A stretch of DNA of 64,000 bases from Phoebastria nigripes (GCA_035582835.1 JAYKAV010003166.1:2486195-2550194), one strand, 5' to 3'. Shown: positions 1 through 12,596, numbered from the stretch's first letter. Program-made: numbers and translations. The notes: generated by a model not told the origin, from the letters alone.

Positions 1-784
1 TCGGGGAGCCTACTTGGCTATGTAACGCCTCACCGTCTGGAGAAACAACATGGTCCTTGCTCTGCCAGCCCTCTGGGCTCAGCCTCTCCCCCGATGCGCT
101 GTGGCCAATGCCATACAACATCATGGCCAAAGAGGAGGAGGTCCATCCCAAGGCAAACGTGTAGGGACCACAGGCAGGAGAGGAAGAGAAGGTCATAAGC
201 AATAACAGCACATAACAGCATCCTTAAAAAATGCCAGGAGAATTCTGAAATTGCTTTGTACCAGTTTTGTTATCAATCCAGTTACAGCAGTAAAAAAGAA
301 ATAAGAAACTCCCTTGTCTGGATACTGTTGTAAAGGAGACAGCAGTTCTTCTTACTATTAGTCACAAGTGATTTCCTCTGAAAAATATTATTATTATTGT
401 TATTATCATTATTTCTGGGATAAGCTGTTTAAGTCCTGATGGGTGCTTCTGGAAATTACTCCCTACTCAGCTGACAAGCTTATCTGGCCTCAAGTGAAGC
501 CAAGGTATTTTACTTGGACTGTGTTTGCCATAACCAGTACGAAGCAAGCAAAACCAATCTGAACTGCACTATGGGGTGTATTTGGCTAAGTTTCAATATT
601 TCCAAAACTCAAATTCGGTAACCCAAATGTTAATGTTACTTTTTATTATATAACACTGTTGAAGTCAATAATATCTCTAACAGTGTTGATCCCATTAACG
701 AGCGGGATATACAACCACACTGTGAGAAATTATTTCTGTCTTAGAGATCTTAGAGCTTAAACATACAAAGGGGATTAAAAAGGG

Positions 785-834
785 AGATGCTGGTCTCCCA
801 AAGGTCCCTTTCAACCTAAGCTATTCTATGATTT
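785..834 (+). mobile_element. CR1 LINE 3' tail, decayed fragment
   Basis: CTCCCAAAGGTCCCTTTCAACCTAAGCTATTCTATGATT follows the well-known CR1 3' end (ggtcccttccaaccnaa.cattctatgattctatgat) on the + strand, with a few substitutions and only one copy of the terminal ATTCTATGAT repeat. The 5' boundary is unclear. Confidence 0.75.
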
Positions 835-3800
835 TTGGAAACTAAATACTTAAGATACGTTTAAAAATGCAAGGCAATTTTCACCATGCCGCTTCCTTGG
901 CAGAATTAGTGCCAAAGACCTATGCGGAAAAATACATTAGTGCGTTTCAAACAGTTGGGAATTTGTGATATGAGATGGCAAAAAATTCTCTGGAATTTTA
1001 TAATTTATGTTATGCCACATATTAGTAAACATCTGCATAGCCTTAAAGCTTCACTGCGTCTCTAGAGCCTACCACTTCACCTTTCAAAGAGCTTAATCCA
1101 ACAGGCTGGCACAAGCCCTTTTTTAATGGCTATAAATCAAGTTCAAACAAGTTTATTACACAGCTGTGAAATTATATTGGCATATCCGGTAATGTAAGTC
1201 TGACATGAATCTTTGATGCCTTCTGTATGACAAGTGAAAACTCATTTCAGAGCTTTTCTTTCCCATAAATTACTGCATTTTCACTGTTTTCATAAGTGAA
1301 TGCATTAGGGAAGGTACTTTGAGCATATTGTCAAAAATATGTGATTATGAAGATAAACAAAATCAGCTCTTCCCACCTTCAAACAAATACATTAGCTATA
1401 AATAATGAAACTTCACTAAATTACATTGAATCTGTTTGGATTTGGACATAAGCTGTGCAGAGACATAGTTATCATATGGTAGTATCACATTATGTATTTA
1501 TTCGCCCAAATGAATCACAGCCATGAATGCTACTTGTATCTGAAAAGAATAATTCCTTGCTGTTCTGTCTTTAAAAGGCAATCCTTAAATACAGACATTT
1601 TAAGGACTACTCCCCGATGACGTTGCATTTGCCAGCTCTATTGCATTTAGCATGTCAAAGACTACTAAGTTTATGTGTCATCTTCAGTTCCCACCAGACT
1701 TTTGTCCATGACTTCTCAGGCTAGACTTAGGCTGTGGATATTGAAGAAATCCCAGGAAAAATGGCCTTTGAGTAGGTTTCAGACAAACTCCGCATTGCAT
1801 TTCCCTGCTGCTGCCTGGGATGTGTTAAACATACTGCTCACACTCCGCATGGCACATGTACAGCAATTTTGGTCCAGGAAATACCAGACTGAAATGTGAG
1901 AGTCATTACTTTTTGAAATTCAAATGTTGGCAGGTAGGTGATGTCCATGGGAATTTGCTGGAAGTGGCTGTTTTCATACAAGTAAACTGAAAAGGACGTT
2001 CCAGCCGCACATCACCCGCAGCCTGGCTGTGTGCACAGCGGGGGCATTTCATCCCATTTTCTCCAACTGTTCCATAAAACTACTGTCATCCAGTAATCTC
2101 TGTTGTCTTAATGCTGGCTCAGTCTTACGGTTAAAATAAAATGCACATAAAATTTGCCCATTTTTGAACAATGCAAACCCCCTCTACTTTAAACCATTGA
2201 CTAAGGCAGACCTACAGTCTTTCAAATGCTGATAAATCAACCAAAAATAAATAGTATTAGAAAAAAATAGTATTAGTTCTCCTTTTTGTGCTGCTAGCAT
2301 TACAGATTTTTTAAGCACAAGGCAGCCTTTCCTAGTGATAATCCTGCTGGCATTGATCCAGCAGTGGCTGCCAAATGCCAGGGCAATGTGTTGTCAACAT
2401 AAAATCTACAGGCATTCTGGGGCATGAAGAAATGTAGTTCCCATCATAAGAAAAAGAACTACTGCATTCTTTGCAAAAATGCCAGAAATTCTTTTTGGCT
2501 TTGTTTATGTCACTGGTTAATGTTGTCTTTCTTAAAATGCTGTTTCTTCTCATCTGTTTAACACAGAAGGAAAAGTAAAGAAACTCTGGAAAACAGTACG
2601 TAGAGATTTTTCATTTCTCCAGCAGAAATGAACTGATGCAGANGTATCTGATCTAAATATCCCTAAATAATAATGATGATGGGTGCAGTCTCTCCTCCAC
2701 ATTCAAGGCATTTCTGCCATGAACTGGGCCATCACCTAAGATGATGACTTTGGGATGCTCAAAACATGAAAATCCCACAATTCCATTTCTTGCTAAGAAA
2801 AGAGTTCATATAGGGAAAATGATATCATAGCACAGGGAAGTATAAGAGAACAAGGAACTTTTGTTTCCATGGCAATCCAAGCTCCTTCTTCAGACACAAG
2901 CACAAAGGCAATATGCTGAATGATTATCTGAAGGTCATGTTGTTCTTACCAGAAAAGTTAGAGAGAATATACCGGGCTAATTTCCCCAGTCAGAATGCAT
3001 GCTGCATTTCTAACCAGTTAAAATGGGCAATTGCTAAAGGAAATAATTGCCTTCATTAATGTCACTTGTTTATTTTAAAATCTGTTTTCCTAAAGGAAAA
3101 GCAGCCTGCTCNTGAGGGAGGGGAGCGTAACTGGCTGTTCTTTAGACTCACTCATATTTTGTATCATTCTTTATATGCTCAGAGACAAATGTTAAGATCC
3201 CGCGTATTTTTGGCATCCCTCACCTGATAAAATAATGACATTCCCTTTNAAGTCAAATGCCTCTTAAAGATGAGTAAAATGTCTCCATATGAGAGCTTGT
3301 TTTTGTTTCCAGTCATTTTTGCAGTAAAAGCNACTCTTTCAAGAATCTGCTTTATCAACAAGTGCAAATAGGCTTTTAAATGCCTGGAGACCCCGGGGAT
3401 GCATGCAGTGTACGCAGGTAAGCAGAAGGGCAACTAGCTGGCATCTGTCTCTGTTACATATGTAAGAAACAGGCATCTAAGAGATGCATAAATGTTAAAT
3501 GCAGTTTACTTCGTATTTCCCAATGNCAGTTTTAGGTTTCCATTTCCTCTGAGATGGTTTGACCTTGTTGACAGCAGGGGTAAATGCCTCACGCGGAAAA
3601 GAAAATGACTGTTTAAAAAGTGTAATTCTATTTTCTTGCTCCATTCTGTGCTCCATGATTTACTACAGATCTGAAGTACAAAGGAACAGAAACTTTACTG
3701 GTGTTCAGAAGGAAAGTTATTTTTAGTGTTGTTTTGTTGCCAAGGCATATAGAAACCTTATGTGCTACCTCAGAAAGTTACCGTGGAATGGCAATGCAAG

Positions 3801-6800
3801 AGGGATGCCTATTTCTTCATCTTTTCTTTCCAACCACAAAGCTTTTCTCCAATTAAAAAATGATGCACTTATTCCAAAAGAGAAGTTTCAGGAGTCCCAA
3901 GCAGTTTGAAGTTAAATTAAGCATAAATGTGCGATTATTGATTGTNTAGTATAAATACAAATGAAGATCTTGAACCAGGACAGTGCGTACACATAGAAGT
4001 CTGCCTCTCTGCAGTAAAAATGCATTCCTGAATCTGAACTTTGTGAAGTTACAGTTGTTGACAACCAGATAGGGAGAAACAAGGCTGCAGAGGTGGGAGG
4101 GGAAGAGCGCGATGCGGAGAGCCCAGTTCTCCCAGACACAAACCACTAGTGCCACTAAAGCCATATATAGTCAAAATGGTCTATGTGAAAGAAGGGCTGG
4201 GAAACACCTTCTCGAGGCGTAGGAAAGGCAGGAAAGGGTGGCACACGTGTGCCCTCCCACTGCTGGCACCTGAGCATCTCCAGCTCGGGGGTGACACGGG
4301 GAGCGGTCCAGCCAAAGACAACTTTTTGCCTGTGGCTAGGGGCAAGGGGGAGCTGGGAGTGCCTCTTTTTCCAGGGGTGTTGTTGAAAGTGGCTCAAAAT
4401 ANGTGGCTTGAGAAGTGTTAACTCAGCTTAGAGGGTAAACTCATCTTTCAAATAAATACTTCTTGGGAACAGAGGGGGAAAGCCCTGCTCTTTTGCAGAT
4501 AACAGCATGTTGTGTTTCGCTTCAGCAGGACAAAGATTTAAGTGTAGAATGACTTACACATTATCACTGGCATCAGTCCAGGAGGGGAGGATAATGCAAG
4601 TTAAAGTTGTTCTACAAAAATATTAGTTTGCTTTATCTCCTTCCACATCAACTGCAAGTTTTTAAAAGCTATTGTGATACTCCACAGGCAGAAATAAGGA
4701 ACAGCCCTTAGGCCAAAAACATCTGAGCCTTCAGTGAACTTAATACTCCCGTGCCACTCTAAGAAGAAAAAACATCTCCTTTCCTGTAAGTTGTATGTTA
4801 CTAGGGTGCTGACTGAGAGAAAAAAAAGGTCAAAACATCTTACAGCGAGGAAGACCAAAATTCTACCTAGAGACAGACTTCTGTGTGGTTCCAGCTGGCT
4901 GGATGTATGGATGCCCCAAAAGCAGAGGTGGGTCTGGAAGGGGCAGCAGTGCATCCATACACACACCCACAGAAAGTATTAAAATTCAAGAGAAAGAAAT
5001 ACAGGGGAGCTGGTTATTGACACAGGTCGAGGCCCAGGCAGAGATATTGATAGNTATGTTTGGGTGAATAAATCTTTCTTAAGGTAAGTAGACATGGAGC
5101 GAAAAGAGAGAGTTATTTGTGGTGACTGCGGGAGGTGCAGGAGTGGGTACGGCACTGCCTGAAGTTCTGCAAAGTTCTTACCTGCAGAAATGGAGGTGTG
5201 CAAGCAAACCTGCCGCTCCTTGAGTCTCTCGATGTGTCCTGCTGGGTACATCCTCGTGGCTGACCANGAATTCCTCACCAAGCTTCTCTTCTGGCTTGGG
5301 TGTCCCCAGAGGCACGCTCGGGCATGGCTTCTCCTGTTTCCAGCAATGTGCAAGCTCACGCGGTGGCCTTTCACCTCAGATCACTTGGTGGGGAGGCCCT
5401 TGCAGGGACTCTCAGCTAACTGCAACGCATGGAAACTTCACTGCTTTGATGAATTTGCTTNTAATCTGCCAGCTAATTCAGAAATTATTAGGGGTGAGAT
5501 GAACGAATGAGAGAGGACACTGCTGGCACATGATTTGGCCCCTAATTTTACCACCAACACCTCACTTAAACAACATGAACATTCAGCAATGAGTTGTTGG
5601 GTACACGGATAATAAGGTATTGTGATGGGTGATCTGGGTAACATTTGGGTGGATATTTGTGTCACTTAAATGTATTTTTTTACGTATATTAAATAAGTAC
5701 AGGTCTGATATTGGCAGGAGAAGATTTTTGCTGCTATACTGTATGCAGCTATAGTCACGCATCAACACATATACAGCTACTATGCATACTCACCTATTAA
5801 AGAGGTCCAAATCCAATATGACATATTGTTATAATATAGAGGATAAATTAAAAAACCCCCACACAGTTGTCTCTTTCTAGACGAGGTACTATTTTATAGA
5901 ACCAGACTGTTGTATGTGAAAGAAAAGACATTACGTTTACGTACATACATTATTGAAATGTACACATGTAAAGTTGCCAAAAGCAAATAATGTAAAATTC
6001 CCCCAAATTGCATTCCTCAGGTCTTTAATTAATGTACACTTGACTCTATATTTTATGAAAATACTTCTTGTTATGCTTGGAAATGTAAACCCTCTTCTGT
6101 TTCTATGTATCCTTCTTCGACCACTGCAATGAGTTAAATAATAATTTGCAGCTAAAGCTCCTTTAGTTACCGAAAAAATAGGTCATTAATGATGTAATGG
6201 AAAAGTCTATTTTTCTATTACTTCTCTAGGTATGTGAATGTCCACAATATTTGCAAAAGAGTGACTGTGCTGCAAATGGTAACAAAATTATACACATTTT
6301 CTGTAGCTTGTGCTCTGCCCTTAGAAGTTAGGACCAAGGGAGGCGAGGACTGGATACTTTGGAAAGGGAAAACAAAGTAAGAACATCTGTGAAATCGCTA
6401 AGACGGGATATCCAGGATATTCAGCCTGCCACTGAATACAGAGAACAAGCAGTCTGCTTCACACGCCATATCCAGTGGGTCTTAGCTCCCGCACTGCACC
6501 CAGTCACTGCACACTCCGTGCCAAAGGTGACAAAGCCATCTATTCCAGATAAAACTGTCTGAACAGCTTGATGGGAAGCAGTTTTCCATGAAAGGATTTT
6601 TTTTTTTTTTTTTAAAATTCTAATTCAGTAAAGCAGTGAAAAAGCAAACTATCTTTTATTCTAGTTTTAGAAAATGCAAGTTCCAATCTTTAAAATAGAA
6701 AAAGTCATAGTTTTCAGATTTAAAAAAATGTAAAACTGAAGAATGAAAATAGAATTGCTAGTGAAAACATATGTTAATTTGCCTAAAAGGAAGGACAACA

Positions 6801-7448
6801 GACACGATATAATCACTAAATTGCTTTTGAGATAGTGACTAAGGAAGCAAGGATGATCATTAAATATATGGGACTGGATCACCCACAGTCTGGAAACNAA
6901 ATATACCAAAAGATATAGGTACTGAGATATGAAATTATGCTTATTATGATATTAAAGTTATGAGAGACACACACGAAATGGGATTGCAAAGGCAGAATAA
7001 AGAGTGGGGTAACATGTAATACTTTCTCCTAGCTGACTGGACAATGGCAAGAAATACAATACACATGATGAAAATATAAGCTGGTATTTTCAACATGGGA
7101 GTAAGGATTCATATTTCTTGCGAGCCAACTGCTGCACATTTCCTTCAGCACTGAAGGTTATTTTAGAGGTATGAAAAAGATGAAAGATAAGATTTTATTC
7201 TCAGACAAATTGATTCCATTAATGACACTGGGTTGCATGTGTGCAGCTGCTAGCACAATACATCCTAATCTGTTTAGAAGATGTTTCAGAGAGAACAAAA
7301 GTCAGGATCATTCCAAAAAGAGTGAGAAAAAGGGCCACTGATGAAACATGTCCTTCCCGGATTTCGGCTGGGCTGAGTGCAGGGAGCTCCCATATACCCT
7401 AGGAGAAGCCTCTTATAAATTGGCACATGCTATGTGTTGAGTTATTTT

Positions 7449-7575
7449 AGTTATATATAACTAATATATATTTATATATATATAAAAATATATAAACTAA
7501 TATAACTTATATAAAACTAATATAAGTTATATATAAACTATACATAAGTCATATATGTATAAATGAATATAAACA
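7449..7575. repeat. AT-rich low-complexity tract with tandem TATA-type units
   Basis: About 125 bases of almost pure A/T with related units such as ATATAAACTAATATAACTTA and ATAAAACTAATATAAGTTA, partly inverted with respect to each other. Probably a decayed (TA)n-derived microsatellite. It lies about 0.6 kb before the CPXM2 promoter. Confidence 0.7.
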
Positions 7576-7744
7576 AGGGAGGCTGAGATCGGTGCTGGAG
7601 AGGGATCCTACATTTGTAAAAGCTAAAAAGAAAAAAAAATACCATGAAAGGGAATATAGCCCAACATATATGGAATGAGGATTATTTGCCATAGACCCAC
7701 AGCACACGTATCTTCATGTATGCCCAGGGTCAAAGTACAGGCAG

Positions 7745-7775
7745 ATGAACCCTGCCAGCTGCAGGCAGGGTTCAT
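7745..7775. repeat. Perfect inverted repeat, 12-bp arms, 7-base loop
   Basis: ATGAACCCTGCC, loop AGCTGCA, GGCAGGGTTCAT. All 12 pairs are Watson-Crick. The stem is GC-rich for this neighbourhood and lies about 0.3 kb upstream of the CpG-rich promoter. Could be a dimeric protein-binding site or chance. Confidence 0.8.
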
Positions 7776-7988
7776 TCCCGGCTCTGTGTGCCCACCCGCA
7801 TCTGCAGAGCATCTCCCAGGGGAGGGAAACACTTTTGTACACAGGCTGGGAGGCAAAGGCTGGCTGCCAAGTTTACTTTTCTTTGAATAAATGCTGGATT
7901 AGCTGGGTGCGGGAAGACTAAAGAAACTGTTAGGGGATTTAGCTGAAACTGTCTTGTAACTCTGTTTTTGGAAGAAAACAGCAACAAC

Positions 7989-8017
<29 letters not shown>
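7989..8017. repeat. Poly(A) tract, 29 A, at the promoter edge
   Basis: An uninterrupted run of 29 A, preceded by CAACAAC and followed by GAAAGGCAGGAGAGGAAAAGC. It marks the sharp change from AT-rich upstream DNA to the CpG-rich promoter. Long poly(dA:dT) tracts exclude nucleosomes, so it may help keep the promoter open; that role is inference. Length is likely to vary between individuals. Confidence 0.9.
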
Positions 8018-8019
<2 letters not shown>

Positions 8020-8050
8020 AAGGCAGGAGAGGAAAAGCAGCAAGCTAACC

Positions 8051-8252
8051 GCGCTGGAGATCCCACCTGCCAAACGCCGGCGGAGCGGAGCGCTTGTCCG
8101 TCTGTCTGGCTGGTGAGCCCGACGATCACATGCATCCCCGTCCTGCCCCCTCCCTCCGCAGCCCTCCGTCCCGCTGCGCTCCTCGCAACTTTTGCAAAAC
8201 TAGCCCAAAGCGGAGGCACTTTTCGCAGGCAGGCTCCTTTAGCCCTCTGCGT
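8051..8252 (+). promoter_or_regulatory. CPXM2: CpG-rich promoter / 5' UTR of CPXM2
   Basis: About 19 CpG dinucleotides fall in some 200 bases here, whereas the flanking kilobases have almost none. The stretch sits 100-300 bases before the start codon and is GC-rich (for example CGCCGGCGGAGCGGAGCGC near 8075-8093). No TATA box is evident at a fixed distance. This is best read as a small CpG island covering the core promoter and most of the 5' UTR; the transcription start site itself cannot be placed from sequence alone. Confidence 0.65.
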
Positions 8253-8354
8253 CTCCTGGGGAGGGGTTTGCCAGCTGCCAAGGCTCTCTGTTTTCCCTGT
8301 TTCCAAATAAAGTTCTGGGACTTGCAGAGGAGATTTCTGCAAAAGCAAACGATA

Positions 8355-8682
8355 ATGATTGCCCCTAGCAAGAAAGGCTCATGTTCTTCTCAACTCTGCC
8401 TTGCTCTCTGCGCCTTTGGGCTGGCATTGCTGGGGAATGTGTCCNGGGCTGTACCCATGGACGATCAGGATTATTACCTGCAGGAGATTAGCAACAGGGA
8501 TCATTATTATTCCTTTCCATATCCCGGTGAAGAGTTTTTTCCTTTCACGGAGCAACCTGGAGAGGAAGGACCTATCCGTGCTGCAGAGACAGAGGAGCAT
8601 CCAGGGTTCAAACCGAGCAGGAAAGAGTTAAAACCGAAGAAAAGCAACAAAAAAGGAAAATCCATTCTTGAAACTCCACCAG
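8355..8682 (+). CDS. CPXM2: CPXM2 exon 1: signal peptide and N-terminal propeptide-like region
   Basis: The exon opens with an ATG at 8355 that has A at -3. It encodes 109 codons plus one base (phase 1) and ends at a good donor, CCACCAG|GTAACT. Residues 1 to about 32 form a classic signal peptide: a basic start (APSKK), a hydrophobic core (LCLALCAFGLALLG), then a small-residue cleavage region before VPMDDQDYY. The next part is acidic and rich in Tyr and Phe (DYYLQEI, NRDHYYSFPYPGEEFFPF). The end is strongly basic (KELKPKKSNKKGK), like the Lys-rich stretch of mammalian CPXM2. An N at 8445 leaves one residue near the cleavage site unknown. The frame is also open upstream to 8130, where another ATG lies, but that ATG has a poor context and would bury the signal peptide, so 8355 is preferred. 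The reading frame continues past the donor for about 13 codons before a stop. Confidence 0.92.
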
Positions 8683-10265
8683 GTAACTTTCCGCCTCCTC
8701 CTCCAGAGCTTGGAGTCTGCTGAATCTCATGCTGACTGTGACTTTTAGTATTAAAGAATATCCAGTTAATGGCAGTCTTGGTAATAATAACAATAAATGT
8801 GCTCGTGGTGATGATGATGACAACACATTAATTTTTAATATCCCACAGAACAGATCTACAGAACTTTTATAGGCTTTTTAACCCTTTCCTCATCAAGTAA
8901 AGAGATTTCAGAGTGGTAATGTATTAATTATGCTGCACTCTGGCTAGTATATGGACTTCTCCTTCTTAATCACACTTGACAACTGGCTTGCTGTTAAAGC
9001 TGCTGTTCTATAAGCAAAAGAAGAGAGACAGATTCCGTAGTAAAAGCTGATTGTGTCTGGTGACACCTTACTTTATCCCTTGTCATTTTAATCTAAGAGA
9101 GGTTCCTGAATTAATTTTACTTATAAAGCTGTGAATTTCTTTGAGATTTCACTTTAAAGCCCTCCAGAGGAAGGTATGTAAACAAAGATCTTCCTGTAAA
9201 AGACTAAGCCATAACAAGCTCAATTGAATTATTGACCTGTAAAATAAAGAAATTAAACAGCAACAAAAGTGCCTTATAATAAAAAAGGCCACCCTTAATT
9301 CCATTTTCTATTTTCTGCATTTGATTGGATGAAAACATGCAATTATTAAAATTTGCAGAAACTTGATCAGCTTTTACCATCCAGTTGTTCCCATTAAGAC
9401 CTAATTGCACCACCCCAAAAGAAGAGTAATTTCTTTCTGCGTTTCCCGAATGCGTGGTAGGTACTTTACTGGTTTGGGACACTTAGGAGTGAGTTTGGCC
9501 CATGTGATGAACTTTGAGTTGTAAAATTTGGGGCCAAATCCTACTCCCCTACAGCTGAACTCCCCTTTACTACAGAAGGAAACTTTTAATGTTAAGAGCT
9601 GGAGCTTATGGCACAAAGTTTGCAATCTAGAGCCATTAATACATGCAATACAGAGAAACAGGGGATCAAGGGTTGTAGTGACATTAACTTTTCCCAGTTA
9701 ATCTAGCAGGTAGTAAACAAAGTATTTTCAATTTCACGTTAACACTAACAGAAATTAATTAGCCTTTGATTAGCAAAGATCTGAGCTTTTATAATAATTA
9801 ATAATGGTAAGAAAATACCATTTCTGAAATCTGGAAAACCGTTTGTGGGACAGGCAGTCTGGATTGCCGGTGTAACTCAAGGCTGAAATGACAGATGACA
9901 GCAAATATACCTTGTGTGGGGGAGCAGGGACACGAGACATCTGTGCCCTTGGCTCCGTCAGGGGCCAGCAGCTAGGCAGCAGCTTCCCAAGCAGACGGTA
10001 CTGCCTGGCTTATTAGGTTTATTATCTAACCATGGGCAACACATGGATTTTAAAGCTACCTAATTAGGTACCAGGCTATTTCTTCTTCAGTGTGGTGGAG
10101 ACAATACAGATTTCCAGCCTGTAGTGGGATGTTCTGCAGTTCAGCTCTGCTTTCACCTTCCCCGTTGGCTTTTTCTCAATTTCCCTGGCACCATAGCTTC
10201 ACACATACTCCACCAAACATGGAGCACTGTGACAGCATCCAGTTTGTGAGGGCAATGTTCATTTA

Positions 10266-11175
10266 TAGAATCATAGAATCATAGAACGGTTTGGGTTGGA
10301 AGGGACCTTAAAGATCATTTAGTTCCAACCCCCCTGCCATGGGCAGGGACACCTTCCACTAGNCCAGGTTGCTCAAAGCCCCATCCAACCTGGCCTTGAA
10401 CACTTCCAGGGATGGGGCATCCACAACTTCTCTGGGCAACCTGTTCCAGTGCCTCACCACCCTCATAGTGAAGAATTTCTTCCTTCTATCTAATCTAAAT
10501 CTACCCTCTTTCAGTTTAAAGCCATTACCCCCTGTCCTATCACTACATGCCCTTGTCAAAAGTCCCTCTCCAGCTTTCTTGTAGGCCCCCTTCAGGTACT
10601 GGAAGGCTGCTATCAGGTCTCCCCGAAGCCTTCTCTTCTCCAGGCTGAACAACCCCAACTCTCTCAGCCTGTCTTNATAGGAGAGGTGCTCCAGCCCTCT
10701 GATATCTTCGTGGCCCTCCTCTGGACTCGCTCCAACAGGTCCATGTCCTTCTTATGTTGGGGCCCCCAGAGCTGAACGCAGTACTCCAGGTGGGGTCTCA
10801 TGAGAGTGGAGTAGAAGGGGACAATCACCTCCCTCGACCTGCTGGTCATGGTTCTTTTGATGCAGCCCAGGATACGGTTGGCTTTCTGGGCTGCAAGCAC
10901 ACATTGCCAGGTCATGTTGAGCTTCTCATCAACCAACACCCCCAAGTCCTTCTCCTCAGGGCTGCTCTCAATCCATTCCCCGCCCAGCCTGTATTTGTGC
11001 TTGGGATTGCCCCGACCCATGTGCAGGACCTTGCACTTGGACTTGTTGAATTTCATGAGGTTCACATGGGCCCCCTCTCAAGCCTGTCAAGGTCCCTCTG
11101 GATGGCATCCCTTCCCTCCAGCGTGTCGACAGCACCACACAGCTTGGTGTCGTTGGCAAACTTATCTTTACAGAC
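10266..11175 (-). mobile_element. CR1 LINE, 5'-truncated, with the end of its reverse-transcriptase ORF
   Basis: Read on the - strand, this is the 3' end of a chicken-repeat-1 LINE. It ends at its 3' side (10266-10287) in repeats of the octamer-type ATTCTATG that terminate CR1. The - strand encodes the C-terminal part of the CR1 ORF2 polyprotein: 10664-11065 carries [36 protein letters not shown] and [16 protein letters not shown]; 10359-10658 carries [40 protein letters not shown] and the final [15 protein letters not shown]. The two parts are in different frames, so the copy is dead, but it is close to a typical CR1, so fairly young. N at 10363 and 10676 add uncertainty. The 5' limit, near GTTTGCCAACGACACC, is approximate, and the element is truncated there, as most CR1 copies are. 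Confidence 0.93.
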
Positions 11176-12547
11176 AGGCATCTTCCTTGTTCCCCACCCA
11201 CTGCACTGAGCATCTTACAGGTGCAGAGAAGGCAGCAGCTGTACCAATAACTACCTCCATCATTGTGGAGCTCTCATCCCTTCCAAACCTGGTTTGGTTT
11301 ATGCGCTGTAGACACAGCAGTACAAAATACAAACTATATTACACTGCCAACCTACTGAGGTCTTACAGGCAGTCTGAATTTGGTCTTTTCCTAAGAATGT
11401 TTGATTTTACAAATGGAATCACATTCTTTTTTTTATACAGGAAATTACGGAATTAGAAAGGAAAAAAAAGACCTCCTCAAACCTTCCCCAGAACACACTC
11501 CATTGTGTGCCAAACAATTGACTTGTGCAAGATTCGTCTTCTAATTTACTGCTTTTTACTTTCCACCCTACCTGACTCTCTGAGTCCAGGGAGTCATTTT
11601 ATTTCTGCATTCAGTCAGGTAATGAATGCATTCTCCTGCATGAATGCAGCCTCCTCCTCTTCCCCGGCATGGCCAAGCACAAGGTCAAGGGGGGCACGGG
11701 AGAGGCTCGTGATGCACCACCAAAAGCAGCTGGAAATAGCTCAGTCCCTCCTGCTGCAGCAGGCACACGCTCTTTTGACACAGCTGAGCTACCAAGCTCC
11801 AAGCTTTCACCAGCCATGTGCAATAAGAGGTTTTAAAGCCTATGAGCTTTTAAAAAAAATAGCAAGAGGTACAACAAACAACTGATCCCCTCCACCAAAC
11901 TTCGCTCCTTGCTCCAGTGCATGGAGGCTTGACACCAACTCAACAAACTGGCTGTTAAACTTACTTTAATATGGGAAAATGCAGTGTATTTCCTTGGGAG
12001 CAGCTGAACTCTTTTAACTGAAATAGCCATAATAAGCCCTAAGGCAAACACCCAGCAAAGAGAATGATTACCATTTGTTAAAGATGTAAGTGAAAACAGG
12101 AGGTTTTTAGCAGGAAGTGTCAGGCAATTTTAACTGCAGACAGTGTTAAAAGTTCTGGATATAATATTTGAAATTTCTCCTTTCTCCTCTCCCAAAGGCA
12201 GGTAAGGGCCAGGTCCTGCCGGTGCAGTGACTCCAATGCTTAGTGCCATGTCNCCATGTCACCGGGGTTCGGTTTGAAATGAAGATCTGAAAATCTGGCC
12301 CCTCACTGAGGTGCCTAAATACTAATACATACCTATAATTTCTGACATTTGGCCTGTTAAGAGGACAGCTGGAAGTAATAGCAGTTGCCAAACAGATATC
12401 CATGAATAGTAACTATAAATCTGGCTGTGTAAATATGTGTTGTGTATATATGTATGCATTTATGTGTTTATACATATATCCGGAACTGGTATTAATTTAT
12501 TGGACACGCAGTAAATATAAAAATTTTCTTTTTGTGAGGCTCGCTGG

Positions 12548-12596
12548 CAGCCAGGCATGCGGGATTAATTAATTGTAACAAACAATAGCCTGGCTG
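12548..12596. repeat. Inverted repeat flanking a TAATTAATTG motif
   Basis: CAGCCAGGC (12548-12556) and GCCTGGCTG (12588-12596) are perfect 9-bp inverted arms around a 31-base spacer containing GATTAATTAATTGTAACAAACAATAG, which has homeodomain-type (TAATTA) and SOX-type (ACAAT) sites. The sequence around it is non-repetitive and looks like possible regulatory DNA; this is inference. Confidence 0.4.

Larger units (their letters stand above)
1..7988. other. Upstream intergenic DNA without a recognised gene
   Basis: No open frame here has a recognisable protein or splice context; all are short and in AT-rich DNA. It holds a decayed CR1 tail near 790-832, an AT-rich low-complexity tract (7449-7575) and a promoter-proximal hairpin (7745-7775). 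In mammals the gene lying 5' of CPXM2 is CHST15, so the left part could include its 3' flank or UTR, but nothing in the sequence confirms this. Confidence 0.6.

Noticed and set aside
10754..11456. Two long + strand open frames (151 and 202 codons)
   Set aside because: Mostly antisense to the CR1 reverse-transcriptase sequence; open because the true frame lies on the other strand.
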